From Chryseobacterium viscerum (GTDB lineage Bacteria; Bacteroidota; Bacteroidia; Flavobacteriales; Weeksellaceae), in contig NZ_JAPDFT010000004.1 in NCBI RefSeq assembly GCF_025949665.1, positions 62,001-126,000 of the forward strand: a stretch of 64,000 nucleotides of DNA. Reading direction: 5' to 3'. The position numbers were made by a program, and so were the translations under genes. Positions 8,391 to 16,395 of the stretch are shown here, one piece after another. The notes beneath the pieces are model-generated. The model did no database searches. It was not told the DNA's origin and saw nothing but the letters and a program-made list of their open reading frames with translations. The first letter of the stretch is position 1. The number at the start of each line of letters is the position of its first letter.

Positions 8391-8500
8391 GAAAGAGGCT
8401 GTCTCAAAAGTCAAATAATTTGGCTTTTGTCATTCTGACGAAGGAAGAATCTTAGATTCTTCCTTCGTCAGAATGACACTTTTGAGTTAGCCTCTTTTTC
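8391..8500. terminator. large composite hairpin between trpS and histidine kinase
   Basis: An inner perfect 24-bp inverted repeat (8429-8452 with 8454-8477) is enclosed by a second, 18-bp arm pair (about 8394-8411 with 8476-8493; two mismatches). A 17-nt asymmetric bulge separates them on the left side. Runs of A and T flank both ends, so it can act as a bidirectional terminator for these converging genes. The near-perfect symmetry around 8453 and the outer GAGGCTGTCTCAAAAG arm suggest a dispersed intergenic element; only one copy is in this window. Confidence 0.8.
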
Positions 8501-8516
8501 TATTGATGTAAAGCAT

Positions 8517-9803
8517 TTAATGAGCATTGTTCTTTGTCAGGATAAAGTAATGCATCTGATCTCCAAATTCATAATTAATATCCCAGCCTGGATATTGTTT
8601 TACAATGGTCTTAATTATAGACAACCCCAGTCCTGTGGATGTATGATCTGATCCCTGTTTATAGAAACGGTTAAAAATTCTTGATTTATCCAAAGGTACA
8701 GATGTTCCGCTGTTCTGGAATGTTATCCGGTTGTTTTCAACTATAATATTTAGGGTTCCTTCTTCATTGTTGTACTTAACAGCATTTTTAAGAAGATTGG
8801 ACAAAAGAATATCTGCAAGATCCTGATTAAAATCTGCAACGAATTTCCCCTTTTCAATGACATTAACCTCTACTTTTTTAAATGTAATGAAATCTTCGTA
8901 ATTCTGAACTAATTGAGCAATCATTCCATTAAAGTCAACATCTGAAGTCTTATTAAACTGGCTGTTTTCAATTTTGGAAAGCATTAATAAAGATTTGTTT
9001 AAGCCTACCATTCTTCGCAGATCATTTTTAACTTCGGTAATAAAGGTCATACTTTTTTTATCAAGGTCATCATTCTGAATCAGAAGATCAATTTTATTAA
9101 TAACAATAGCCAAAGGAGTCTGAAGTTCATGGGAAGCATTTTCAATAAACTGTTTCTGCTGATAAAAAACAAGTTCATTACGCTCAATCATTTCATTGAT
9201 TTCCACATTCAATTCTTCAAACTCAGAGATCTTATAAGTTTGCTTTTCCTGGGAAAAAGGAATTCCAAACTGGTATTTTTTTAGTTTATCCAAAATCCGG
9301 TAAAACGGTCTCATCGCCTTATTAAGAAGATATCCGTTGACTGCCACAATACTTATGACCAAAAGGATATAGAGTACAATCAAGGCAGTCGTAAGATCGT
9401 ATATCAATTCATCTTCTTCTACGGTGGAAGTTCTTATGACAAGCCGTTGATTCTTTTTGAACTGATCAATAAAGTCTGCCTCAAGAACCCTGTAAGGCTG
9501 ATCTTTATCATCATATTCCATGTAGTACATCTTGTTGTAAAGCCTGCTTTTGTTTTGATATTCTTCAGCTTTGATCGGGTTTATTTTAAATTCATTGAAT
9601 CCAAAATCATTATTATTCAAAAGCTGAGGATTAAGATAAACAGCTTTGATGATTTGTATTTTTCGATTCCTCAATCCATCATCTACATTATCATGCACTT
9701 CATCCAGAATATAGGCATAAAATAGCCCTGCCCAAACTGCAATAATGAACAGCAGGATCATGATCAGGTACTTTATGGTGTAATATTTTAATGAAACTTT
9801 CAT
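8517..9803 (-). CDS. sensor histidine kinase, OmpR-partner type
   Basis: A 428-aa membrane kinase. Transmembrane helices at about 10-30 and 135-155 enclose a periplasmic sensor domain of about 105 residues. The phosphoacceptor is H225 in ENASHELQTPLAIV (HisKA), followed by an ATP-binding domain with LLKNAVKYN and STGLGLSII. It senses an unknown signal and phosphorylates the adjacent regulator. Its ATG shares a base with the regulator's stop (TGATG), indicating a tight operon with regulator first. It is not identifiable as a named kinase. Confidence 0.93.
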   Translation of the reverse strand: MKVSLKYYTIKYLIMILLFIIAVWAGLFYAYILDEVHDNVDDGLRNRKIQIIKAVYLNPQLLNNNDFGFNEFKINPIKAEEYQNKSRLYNKMYYMEYDDKDQPYRVLEADFIDQFKKNQRLVIRTSTVEEDELIYDLTTALIVLYILLVISIVAVNGYLLNKAMRPFYRILDKLKKYQFGIPFSQEKQTYKISEFEELNVEINEMIERNELVFYQQKQFIENASHELQTPLAIVINKIDLLIQNDDLDKKSMTFITEVKNDLRRMVGLNKSLLMLSKIENSQFNKTSDVDFNGMIAQLVQNYEDFITFKKVEVNVIEKGKFVADFNQDLADILLSNLLKNAVKYNNEEGTLNIIVENNRITFQNSGTSVPLDKSRIFNRFYKQGSDHTSTGLGLSIIKTIVKQYPGWDINYEFGDQMHYFILTKNNAH

Positions 9804-10474
9804 CAGATGAATTTATATCCTATTCCGTATACAGCCTGAAAATCAGCTTCTGCATTGAGTGTTTTTAATTTTTTTCGAAGATTTTTAATTTGGGAATAAA
9901 TAAAATCAAGGCTGTCTGCCTGATCTATATAATCTCCCCAAATAGCTTCTGCCAGTGTTGTCTTTTGCAATGTTTTTTCCGGATGGATCACAAAATAATA
10001 CAAAAGATCATACTCTTTACGATTGAGAGCTAACTCCTCTTCTCCTATTTTCACCGTTCTGTTCTCCGGATCAATGCTTATATTTTTGTACCGGATTATA
10101 TTTTCGCCATCCTGGTTTTTCCTTCTGATCACAGATTTGATTCTCGCCATCAGCTCAGCAAGGTGGAAAGGTTTTGCAAGATAATCATCAGCCCCAATTT
10201 CCAGCCCGGTTACCTTATCATCTACTGAATCTTTAGCAGAAAGAATGATCACAGGATCTTTTTTATGCATTTTTTTTATTTCTTTCAGCAGATCTATTCC
10301 ATTTCCGTCAGGCAGCATAATATCCAGCAAAATACAGTCATATTCGTAAGAAATAATTTTGTCCAGTCCGCTGCTGTAATTTTCTGCATACTCTACAATG
10401 AAATGTTCTGCTTCCAGAAATTTCTGTACCGTATCTTTCAGTTCGGGTTCATCTTCTACTATTAAAATCTTCAT
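9803..10474 (-). CDS. OmpR/PhoB family response regulator
   Basis: Receiver domain with acidic pair E7-D8 and phosphoacceptor D51 (ILLDIMLPD), K100-region KPF motif, then an OmpR winged-helix DNA-binding domain ending GIGYKFI. I chose the ATG at 10474 (MKILIVEDEP) instead of the upstream 10519 start because it puts the aspartate at the standard position; the 15 extra residues are not family-like. It is co-transcribed with the kinase. Its targets are unknown; the two PepSY-like genes just upstream on the same strand are candidates. Confidence 0.93.
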   Translation of the reverse strand: MKILIVEDEPELKDTVQKFLEAEHFIVEYAENYSSGLDKIISYEYDCILLDIMLPDGNGIDLLKEIKKMHKKDPVIILSAKDSVDDKVTGLEIGADDYLAKPFHLAELMARIKSVIRRKNQDGENIIRYKNISIDPENRTVKIGEEELALNRKEYDLLYYFVIHPEKTLQKTTLAEAIWGDYIDQADSLDFIYSQIKNLRKKLKTLNAEADFQAVYGIGYKFI

Positions 10475-10552
10475 ATTTTCTGGATCTGTATATTCTGCTG
10501 CTTCATTAATGTATATCAAATATATGAAATTATAAACGGGAAGGACTGAAGC

Positions 10553-10623
10553 GGGAAGCTGGACGTTATTTATCTCAACCTATGCAACTTTTTTCACTTC
10601 CTTCTTCCCGCCTCCAGCTTCCC
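10553..10623. repeat. inverted repeat GGGAAGCTGGA
   Basis: GGGAAGCTGGA (10553-10563) is matched by TCCAGCTTCCC (10613-10623), with weaker purine/pyrimidine complementarity inside (GGAAGGACTGAAGC against CTTCCTTCTTCCCGCC). It looks like an intergenic REP-type hairpin lying between the PepSY-like gene and the response regulator, and its last bases overlap the 3' end of the upstream gene. Confidence 0.55.
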
Positions 10624-10823
10624 TACTTAACAAAGCGTCCATCTGCATCAAAAACGAGACATAAACCGTTCATTAAATTGATTTTATAAGCATTATATTT
10701 TCTTTCAATGGAATCAATTACGCTGCAAGGATGATTCCTTGTCATAAATGAAACCATATTTTTTCTAATCTGTGCAGAAGAAATTTTTCTTCCGCTGCTG
10801 TTTATTAAATTCCAGTTGATCAT
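10623..10823 (-). CDS. small PepSY-like protein, no signal peptide
   Basis: A 66-aa protein whose end, YKINLMNGLCLVFDADGRFVK, parallels the final repeat of the neighbouring 10859-11308 product (YKAELSNGLELEFDRNGNFKK). It therefore looks like one isolated PepSY-like (DUF2874-type) unit. It has no signal peptide, unlike its neighbour, and the first 20 residues are polar. It may be a shortened paralogue or a real cytoplasmic single-unit protein. The gene is 35 nt after its neighbour on the same strand. Confidence 0.55.
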   Translation of the reverse strand: MINWNLINSSGRKISSAQIRKNMVSFMTRNHPCSVIDSIERKYNAYKINLMNGLCLVFDADGRFVK

Positions 10824-10858
10824 ATTATTACTATTTAGTGTTGATTTTTACTTTTGAA

Positions 10859-11308
10859 TTAATCATCAATTTTTTTAAAATTTCCGTTTCTGTCGAATTC
10901 AAGCTCCAATCCGTTAGAAAGTTCTGCTTTGTAAGACCATCTTTTCTTTTCTATCTTAATGATGTAGGTATTGGGGAAATTTTTGGTGCTGTAATTTCTT
11001 ATTGATACAGGAATGAAACCATAAGGAACTTTCTGATGTTTACCATCTACTTCTTTCCAGTTTCCGCTGCTGTCGAACTCCATTTTCATTCCATTGGTCA
11101 GATATACTTTATATTCGTCTATTCCATAGATTTCTCTGTCTTCTATGGCCGAGTTTACGGGTATTCCTTTAAAATGGGCTGCAAGAAAGTTTTTAGCTGT
11201 TTTGGGTAACTGATTAGCATTGATTGCTCTGTCCTGTGCAGAAACAAAGCTTCCCATTAATAAAAACATGAACATCAATACTCCTGTGATTTTCTTTACA
11301 TTTTTCAT
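10859..11308 (-). CDS. secreted PepSY-like domain protein
   Basis: A 149-aa protein from the ATG at 11308, with a signal peptide (MKNVKKITGVLMFMFLLMGS, cleavage near SAQ). Two PepSY-like (DUF2874-type) units follow, each ending in a strand pattern NG-x-E/K-x-E-F-D-x-x-G-N-(W/F)-K: once at about 70-90 and once at the C-terminus. Such periplasmic proteins resemble BLIP/PepSY folds and often sit beside two-component systems in Bacteroidota, possibly as envelope sensors or buffers. A longer reading from 11350 adds 14 residues that would spoil the signal peptide. Confidence 0.8.
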   Translation of the reverse strand: MKNVKKITGVLMFMFLLMGSFVSAQDRAINANQLPKTAKNFLAAHFKGIPVNSAIEDREIYGIDEYKVYLTNGMKMEFDSSGNWKEVDGKHQKVPYGFIPVSIRNYSTKNFPNTYIIKIEKKRWSYKAELSNGLELEFDRNGNFKKIDD

Positions 11309-11474
11309 AACATTTAATTTTTCTGTCATTATTATGGAGCAAAGTTCCAAATCAATTTGGGAAAGAATTGGGAAAAGTTATTTCTGTAAAAAATAAATAG
11401 GATAAAGTTTAAGTTTTACTGCAGATTTTAGCAGATAAGTTATTAATGTTGATTTTCGAAAAGTATTAAAAACG

Positions 11475-11509
11475 GAAAAAGCCACTAAGTACAACTTAAT
11501 GGCTTTTTT
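11475..11509 (-). terminator. terminator of the HAD phosphatase gene
   Basis: On the minus strand AGCCATTAAGT pairs with ACTTAGTGGCT (one G-T pair) and is followed by TTTTT. It lies 20 nt after the HAD stop codon and separates that gene from the PepSY-like genes. Confidence 0.75.
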
Positions 11510-11528
11510 ATTAGATTATATGGTCTAT

Positions 11529-12224
11529 TTATAGATATTCTTTAATCTGCTGAAGATGGGTAATAGCTTTTAATCCTTCCCTCTGCTTATCTTCCTTATA
11601 GACATTGAAGAAAATAGTATCCATTCCGAAATCTGTTGCTCCCATGGCATCAGCAATCCAGTCATCCCCAATCAGGATGCTTTCTTCTTTTCTGGCTTCA
11701 GAAAGCCCTAAGGAGTACTCAAAAATCCTGGGATTAGGTTTTCTTACTCCCACAGAATCTGCACTGGTAATCGTCTTAAAATAGGGTGCAATTCCGGACA
11801 GGGTACATTTTCTTTCCGTTACTTCCTGAAATCCATTAGAAATAATGTGTAATGTATAGTTCTTAGCTTTCAGATATTCCAGAACATCTTCGGCTCCTTC
11901 TACCAATTCATTATGACTCACAATATTATCAAGGAAGTTTTCTTCAAAATAAAGGGCAAGCTCTTTATTTTCTACTCCAAAATGTTTAAAGGAATCATAA
12001 AAACGGTGCTCTCTCAAATACTCTTTGCCGATAATCCCGTCTCTGATCTTTTCCCACAACTCTTCGTTGATATCATGATAAACAGAGTGAAACTCTTCAA
12101 AGTCAATATGATACTTTGAAGTAATTTCCTGTTTTTCAAAAAGCTCTTTGATGGTAAGATAGGCATTTCTGCGGTGATCCCAGAGTGTATTATCCAGGTC
12201 AAAAAAAACATGCTGCATTTTCAT
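11529..12224 (-). CDS. YjjG-family HAD hydrolase, probable nucleotidase
   Basis: About 231 aa. Motif I is FFDLDNTLWDH, motif II is the Ser in HIISNGF, motif III is around K-P-N-P in VRKPNPRIFEY, and motif IV is IGDDWIADAMGA. A helical cap lies at about 20-100. YjjG-like enzymes dephosphorylate (often abnormal) pyrimidine nucleoside monophosphates in the cytoplasm. The start is uncertain: ATG at 12224 or 12218. A TAACTTTG -7 box ends 6 nt before 12224, which suggests a leaderless mRNA and supports 12224; the TTG at 12233 lies within that box. Confidence 0.88.
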   Translation of the reverse strand: MKMQHVFFDLDNTLWDHRRNAYLTIKELFEKQEITSKYHIDFEEFHSVYHDINEELWEKIRDGIIGKEYLREHRFYDSFKHFGVENKELALYFEENFLDNIVSHNELVEGAEDVLEYLKAKNYTLHIISNGFQEVTERKCTLSGIAPYFKTITSADSVGVRKPNPRIFEYSLGLSEARKEESILIGDDWIADAMGATDFGMDTIFFNVYKEDKQREGLKAITHLQQIKEYL

Positions 12225-12230
12225 ACAGCA

Positions 12231-12238
12231 CAAAGTTA
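12231..12238 (-). promoter_or_regulatory. -7 box of HAD gene, leaderless arrangement
   Basis: TAACTTTG fits TAnnTTTG, and only six bases (TGCTGT) separate it from the ATG at 12224. The usual transcription start about 7 nt downstream of the -7 box would coincide with the start codon. Confidence 0.5.
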
Positions 12239-12244
12239 ATAATT

Positions 12245-12379
12245 TTAATTTTTCGAGATAGGATAATTTTTGCTCTTGCTTTTCACAATTTCAAGGCTTT
12301 TAGAAAAATTCAGCAAAAAATCAATGGTTTGTTTCTTAGGTTTCAAAGTTTTCACTTTTAAGGAGTCATTTTTTTTCAT
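12245..12379 (-). CDS. small conserved-looking protein after the sigma factor
   Basis: A 44-codon ORF beginning MKKNDSLKVKTLKPKKQ and containing TIDFLLNFSKSLEIVKSK, with stop at 12245-12247. It starts 47 nt after the sigma factor stop on the same strand and is very Lys-rich. The repeated spacing of leucines and the 'FLLNFSKS' core look like a selected protein; I recall similar small ORFs in related flavobacteria but cannot verify this. There is no signal peptide. Function unknown. Confidence 0.6.
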   Translation of the reverse strand: MKKNDSLKVKTLKPKKQTIDFLLNFSKSLEIVKSKSKNYPISKN

Positions 12380-12426
12380 AAGCGAAGTATGTTTTCCTTA
12401 AAACGTGAAATTTTCCAAAATATTAT

Positions 12427-13017
12427 TTATCTGGTTAATATTATATTATTTTCATCCATGATTTTTCTCAGGTTTATCAGCGCATACCGTACTCTTCCAA
12501 GAGTTGTATTAATGCTCATATCCGTATGATCTGCAATTTCCTTGAAACTCAGCCCGTCAAAAAATCTCAGTTTGATTACTTCTTGCTGATTTTGTGGTAA
12601 AAACTGCAGCATCCTTAGAAGATCTTCCTGTATCTGATTCGTCACAAGCTGATCTTCAATGTTTTCAGAAGGTTCTCTGATCAAATCAAAAATAGAATAT
12701 TCATCGGTTTCAAAAGTAGTTTCTGAAACTTTTATATTCTTTGCTTTTGACCTGAAATGATCGATGATTAAATTGTGGGAAATTCTTTTTGCCCAAAGGA
12801 TAAATTTACCTTCTTCGTTATAGCGCCCTTCTTTGAGCATAACAATTATCTTCATGAATGTATCCTGAAAGATATCATTAGCTAAATCTTCATCATTAAT
12901 TTTGTAAAAAATGAATGTAAACAGTTCTCTCTGATGTCGATGAATAAGGGTTGACAACGCACCCTCGTCTCCTTTCTGGTAAAGGGAAATTAGTAAACTA
13001 TCCGATTTTGATTTCAT
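12427..13017 (-). CDS. ECF-type RNA polymerase sigma factor
   Basis: A 196-aa sigma-70 family protein with region 2 (LANDIFQDTFMKIIVML, KFILWAKRISHNLIIDHFRS) and region 4 (LPQNQQEVIKLRFFDGLSFK followed by EIADHTDMSINTTLGRVRYAL). It lacks regions 1 and 3, as ECF sigmas do. No anti-sigma gene with a transmembrane domain is adjacent, so its control is unclear; the small ORF downstream is a possible partner. The ATG at 13017 (MKSKSDSLL) is preferred to 13029. A 72-aa frame upstream (12998-13216) is not convincing. Confidence 0.9.
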   Translation of the reverse strand: MKSKSDSLLISLYQKGDEGALSTLIHRHQRELFTFIFYKINDEDLANDIFQDTFMKIIVMLKEGRYNEEGKFILWAKRISHNLIIDHFRSKAKNIKVSETTFETDEYSIFDLIREPSENIEDQLVTNQIQEDLLRMLQFLPQNQQEVIKLRFFDGLSFKEIADHTDMSINTTLGRVRYALINLRKIMDENNIILTR

Positions 13018-13212
13018 AACTCTTCTCAATATAAATATTTGCAGACAAGCATTCTACCAGATATTTCTTCTGGCCTTTGCTGTATAAACAAAACAGTTCT
13101 AGAGTAGAGTCTCTTCTATAGGCGGTAGTACAATTATTATGATGTAAATATAATAATTTTTTAATAACTGTTAACCTATTATTAAATTTTATAGAGAAAA
13201 ATCTAAAAAAAA

Positions 13213-13701
13213 TCATTTAAACATGTCATGAATAAAGACTGTAGGGATATTTAATGTAAAATTAATATTCAGACCCTTCATCTCTTTTCCGTTCAATCGG
13301 GTGTCTCCGATAGGAAAAGCATAGCCTCCAGTAAGGTCCAGCATCCCAAATAAGGTGACTCCTATTTTAGGAGCAATGTATTTATTGGTTCCTTCTACTC
13401 CTGCTAAAAAGTAATAAGAGTGATAGAAGTCTACATTTTTTTCAAAATTAAGAAGAACATCTGCCTGCAGCTTTGGCATAATAGCGAATTTGGAGTCCGT
13501 AACTCCCATCAGCGCAGATCCTCCCAATCTGTAAATCACATCATCATTTTTAAGAAAAAGCAATTTCCCTCCTATTTCACCAAAACTTTGATTCTGATAA
13601 GTATACCCCACAGTAATCATTTTATGCATGGTATATTGTGCCTTTGCTAATGTACTTAGCAAAAACAGGGACAGGACAGCAACTACAGTTCGAAAATTCA
13701 T
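13213..13701 (-). CDS. secreted protein, probable small outer membrane barrel
   Basis: A 162-aa protein with a signal peptide (MNFRTVVAVLSLFLLSTLAKA, cleavage before QYTMH). Alternating strands with glycine and aromatic residues follow (VGYTYQNQSFGEIGGKLLFL, YYFLAGVEG, IGVTLFGMLDLTGGYAF), suggesting an eight-stranded outer membrane barrel. I do not recognise a named family. It lies downstream of metK on the same strand but is separated by a terminator. Confidence 0.7.
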   Translation of the reverse strand: MNFRTVVAVLSLFLLSTLAKAQYTMHKMITVGYTYQNQSFGEIGGKLLFLKNDDVIYRLGGSALMGVTDSKFAIMPKLQADVLLNFEKNVDFYHSYYFLAGVEGTNKYIAPKIGVTLFGMLDLTGGYAFPIGDTRLNGKEMKGLNINFTLNIPTVFIHDMFK

Positions 13702-13730
13702 CATCTTTCTATATTATTAAGGTGTAAAAT

Positions 13731-13763
13731 TAAAAAAAACTGCCTTATCCAAAGATAAAGCAG
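13731..13763 (-). terminator. terminator of metK
   Basis: On the minus strand CTGCTTTATC pairs with GATAAGGCAG around a TTTG loop, followed by eight T's. It lies about 30 nt after the metK stop. Confidence 0.85.
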
Positions 13764-13790
13764 CTCATTTATTATTCTTTAAAGGGAAAA

Positions 13791-15071
13791 TTAAATTCCG
13801 AAAGCGGTTTTAATTTCCTCTACTTTGTCTAGTTTTTCCCAGGTAAAAAACTCAAGGTCTTTTAACGTAAGCTCATTTTTATGCCCTTTGTTGAAGGTTT
13901 TATCAGCTACATAATGCTCTTTACCCATGTGTCCGTAAGAAGCTGTTTCCTGATAAATAGGATTTCTTAATTTTAAGTTCTGCTCAATAGCGTAAGGCCT
14001 TAAATCGAAGATCGTAGAAACTTTTTTTGCGATCTCTCCATCATGAAGATCTACTTTTGCAGTTCCGTATGTGTTGATATATAAACCACAAGGTTCAGCT
14101 ACCCCGATTGCATAAGAAACCTGTACCAAAACTTCATCAGCAACTCCTGCAGCTACTAAGTTTTTAGCAATATGTCTTGTTGCATAAGCAGCACTTCTGT
14201 CTACTTTAGACGGATCTTTTCCTGAGAAGGCACCTCCTCCGTGAGCTCCCTTACCACCGTAAGTATCTACGATGATTTTTCTTCCTGTAAGACCTGTATC
14301 TCCGTGAGGTCCTCCGATTACGAATTTCCCTGTAGGATTGATATGATATTTAATCTGATCGTTAAATAAAGCCTTAATTTCTTCTGTCTGTTGTGCAACT
14401 ACTCTAGGAACCAGAATATTTTTAATATCCTCACGGATCTTATTCAGCATTTCTTCTTCACTTCCGAAATCATCATGCTGAGTAGAAACAACGATAGAAT
14501 CAATTCTGATTGGCTTATGATCATCTGAATACTCAATTGTTACCTGGCTTTTTGCATCCGGACGAAGATAAGTGATATCTTTATTTTCTCTTCTGATTGC
14601 AGAAAGCTCCTTAAGAATAGTGTGGGCAAGATCCAGTGCAAGAGGCATATAGTTAGCCGTTTCATTGGTAGCATACCCGAACATCATTCCTTGATCTCCT
14701 GCTCCTTGTGCATTTGCTTTTGCTTCAAAAGACTCATCATTTACAGCTCTGTCAACTCCCTGGTTGATATCAGGTGACTGCTCATGGATAGCAGAGATCA
14801 CTCCACAAGAATCTCCATTGAACATATATTCACCTTTTGTATACCCAATTCCGTTGATTACTTCTCTGGCAATGGTCTGTACATCAAGATAAGCATCTGA
14901 TTTTACTTCTCCTGCCAATACCACCTGTCCGGTAGTTACAAGAGTTTCACATGCTACTTTTGAATCTTTATCGTATGCTAAAAAATGGTCGATTAATGCA
15001 TCTGAGATTTGATCGGCAATTTTATCCGGATGTCCTTCTGAAACTGATTCAGATGTAAATAAATAAGACAT
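13791..15071 (-). CDS. metK: S-adenosylmethionine synthetase
   Basis: A 426-aa enzyme making SAM from methionine and ATP, with the family signatures GHPDKIADQISDA, GAGDQGMMFGYA, GGPHGDTGLTGRK and GGGAFSGKDPSKVDRSAAY in order. It is slightly longer than the E. coli enzyme (384 aa). It has a ~137-nt leader beginning with a probable SAM-II riboswitch right after the promoter, so product feedback on expression is likely. It stands alone between a terminator and the oxyR gene. Confidence 0.98.
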   Translation of the reverse strand: MSYLFTSESVSEGHPDKIADQISDALIDHFLAYDKDSKVACETLVTTGQVVLAGEVKSDAYLDVQTIAREVINGIGYTKGEYMFNGDSCGVISAIHEQSPDINQGVDRAVNDESFEAKANAQGAGDQGMMFGYATNETANYMPLALDLAHTILKELSAIRRENKDITYLRPDAKSQVTIEYSDDHKPIRIDSIVVSTQHDDFGSEEEMLNKIREDIKNILVPRVVAQQTEEIKALFNDQIKYHINPTGKFVIGGPHGDTGLTGRKIIVDTYGGKGAHGGGAFSGKDPSKVDRSAAYATRHIAKNLVAAGVADEVLVQVSYAIGVAEPCGLYINTYGTAKVDLHDGEIAKKVSTIFDLRPYAIEQNLKLRNPIYQETASYGHMGKEHYVADKTFNKGHKNELTLKDLEFFTWEKLDKVEEIKTAFGI

Positions 15072-15149
15072 ATAATTCTTTTGTTTTTAAAGATTTAAAA
15101 AAATTGTATTGAAGAAAATATGAAATAAAATTGCCCAGAAAAAAAGAAT

Positions 15150-15202
15150 ACTGTTTTAGCATATTTTTATAGAGGTTGCAATCAGGTCAAATTTTTCCTC
15201 GT
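15150..15202 (-). ncRNA. SAM-II-like riboswitch in the metK leader
   Basis: The RNA carries GAGG (15197-15200) pairing with CCTC (15172-15175) as P1. The loop between them reads ATTTGACCTGATTGCAA, matching the SAM-II loop ATTTAACCGTATTGCAA. Downstream lies the conserved GCTAAAA (15154-15160). The pseudoknot helices are possible in the correct antiparallel order: loop GCA with downstream TGC, and loop CTG with downstream CAG, leaving the internal UAAAA that contacts SAM in this class. P1 is short (4 bp). The aptamer starts about 6 nt after the predicted transcript start. Its 3' end is ~80 nt before the ATG, so how it controls expression is unclear. Confidence 0.7.
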
Positions 15203-15214
15203 AATAAACGTCAG

Positions 15215-15247
15215 CAAATTTAAGCACTATTTTCGTAATACTCAAAA
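15215..15247 (-). promoter_or_regulatory. metK promoter
   Basis: TTTTG (15247-15243) is followed after 20 nt by TAAATTTG (15222-15215), a good Bacteroidota promoter. Transcription should begin near 15208, immediately upstream of the SAM-II-like aptamer. Confidence 0.7.
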
Positions 15248-15310
15248 TTTTTGTTTATTAATTATTATTTTATTTAAATTGATGATTTCTATCACTTTAA
15301 AGCATTTCCA

Positions 15311-16261
15311 TTACTGAGGCTTAATGCTTACAAATTCTTTTGGACTTTCGTGATAATTCAGCTTAAGTTCTAAAGAAGTTTTGATAGAATGTGACAATTC
15401 ATCAATAATTTTCTGCTTAAATGTCGGCTTATAATAAATAATACTGATCTCTCGGTAAGGGAAAGGTTTTTTGAATCTGAAAACATTTTTCTTCTGCTCT
15501 TCTGAAAGCTGACTCAACGCAAGCTCCGGCAAAATACTGATCCCTCCTACTTTATCTACCATGTGTACCAAAGTCTGGATATTGGAAGCCAGGAAGTCTA
15601 AGTTTTTAGGCTTGAGGGTATTTTCTTTCAGATGACAAATGTTTTCAAACTGATTTCTCAGGCAGTTTCCTTCTTCAAGCAGCCAAACTTTTTCTACATT
15701 CAGGTCTTCCGGAATGATGTAAGAATTCTTTTTGTTGGCCTCTGTATTGGAACTGTAAATCATCAGCTCTTCATTGAATAAGAAATCCTGATAAAACTCG
15801 TCAGCTGTATCATAAGGAGTTGAGATAATTCCCGCATCAAGCTCTCCGGCTTTTAAAGCTTTAATAATATTATCCGTTGTCATTTCTTTTACATTCATCT
15901 GAATCTTTGGATTATCTTCAAGGAACTTGAAGATTTCCGTAGGCAGAATGAAAGAAGAAACAGTAGGAATAATTCCGAGATTGAGAGTTCCTCCTAAAAT
16001 ATTATTCAAAAGATTCGCTTTATTTTTCAACTCATTGACAGACTCTATAATAACTTTTGCCTGATCAATAATCTGAAGACCTACATCCGTGGTACGAATC
16101 GGGTGAGTAGTTCGGTCGAAAACCTTCACATCCAGTTCATCCTCAAATTTCTGTATCATGGCACTTAACGTAGGTTGTGTAATAAAACATGCCTGAGCTG
16201 CTTTACCAAAATGTTTATACTTATCAACAGCGATAAGATACTCCAGTTGCTGAATGTTCAT
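15311..16261 (-). CDS. oxyR: peroxide-sensing LysR regulator OxyR
   Basis: A 316-aa LysR-type regulator with an N-terminal winged helix (1-60, FITQPTLSAMIQKFEDELDV) and a C-terminal sensor domain. The peroxide-sensing pair is visible: C200 in EEGNCLRNQF and C209 in ENICHL, the same C-x8-C spacing as E. coli C199/C208. It is divergent from the catalase gene with 134 nt between them, the classic oxyR-katA arrangement. Its own promoter (TTG-N18-TATCTTTG) lies in that gap. Confidence 0.95.
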   Translation of the reverse strand: MNIQQLEYLIAVDKYKHFGKAAQACFITQPTLSAMIQKFEDELDVKVFDRTTHPIRTTDVGLQIIDQAKVIIESVNELKNKANLLNNILGGTLNLGIIPTVSSFILPTEIFKFLEDNPKIQMNVKEMTTDNIIKALKAGELDAGIISTPYDTADEFYQDFLFNEELMIYSSNTEANKKNSYIIPEDLNVEKVWLLEEGNCLRNQFENICHLKENTLKPKNLDFLASNIQTLVHMVDKVGGISILPELALSQLSEEQKKNVFRFKKPFPYREISIIYYKPTFKQKIIDELSHSIKTSLELKLNYHESPKEFVSIKPQ

Positions 16262-16281
16262 TTGATTAATATTATCTATTA

Positions 16282-16331
16282 CAAAGATATAACGTTTTTG
16301 TTATTAGCAATTAAAAATTCAAGTAAATTTG
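16282..16331. promoter_or_regulatory. divergent oxyR and katA promoters
   Basis: On the minus strand TTG (16310-16308), 18 nt, then TATCTTTG (16289-16282) forms the oxyR promoter. On the plus strand TAAATTTG (16324-16331) is a -7 candidate for katA, with TTTTTG ending at 16300, a rather long 23-nt spacer that could need an activator. An OxyR operator is expected between them, but I could not define a clear ATAG-N7-CTAT site. Confidence 0.5.
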
Positions 16332-16395
16332 ATATTCACTACCTTTACACTTCGATTTAGAAAAAGGAAAAAGAATTATTCAAATCATCAATTAT

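Noticed and set aside
12998..13216. 72-aa minus-strand frame before the sigma factor
   Set aside because: Rich in Phe/Lys/Cys, no family-like features, overlaps the likely promoter region and the sigma gene start; probably chance.
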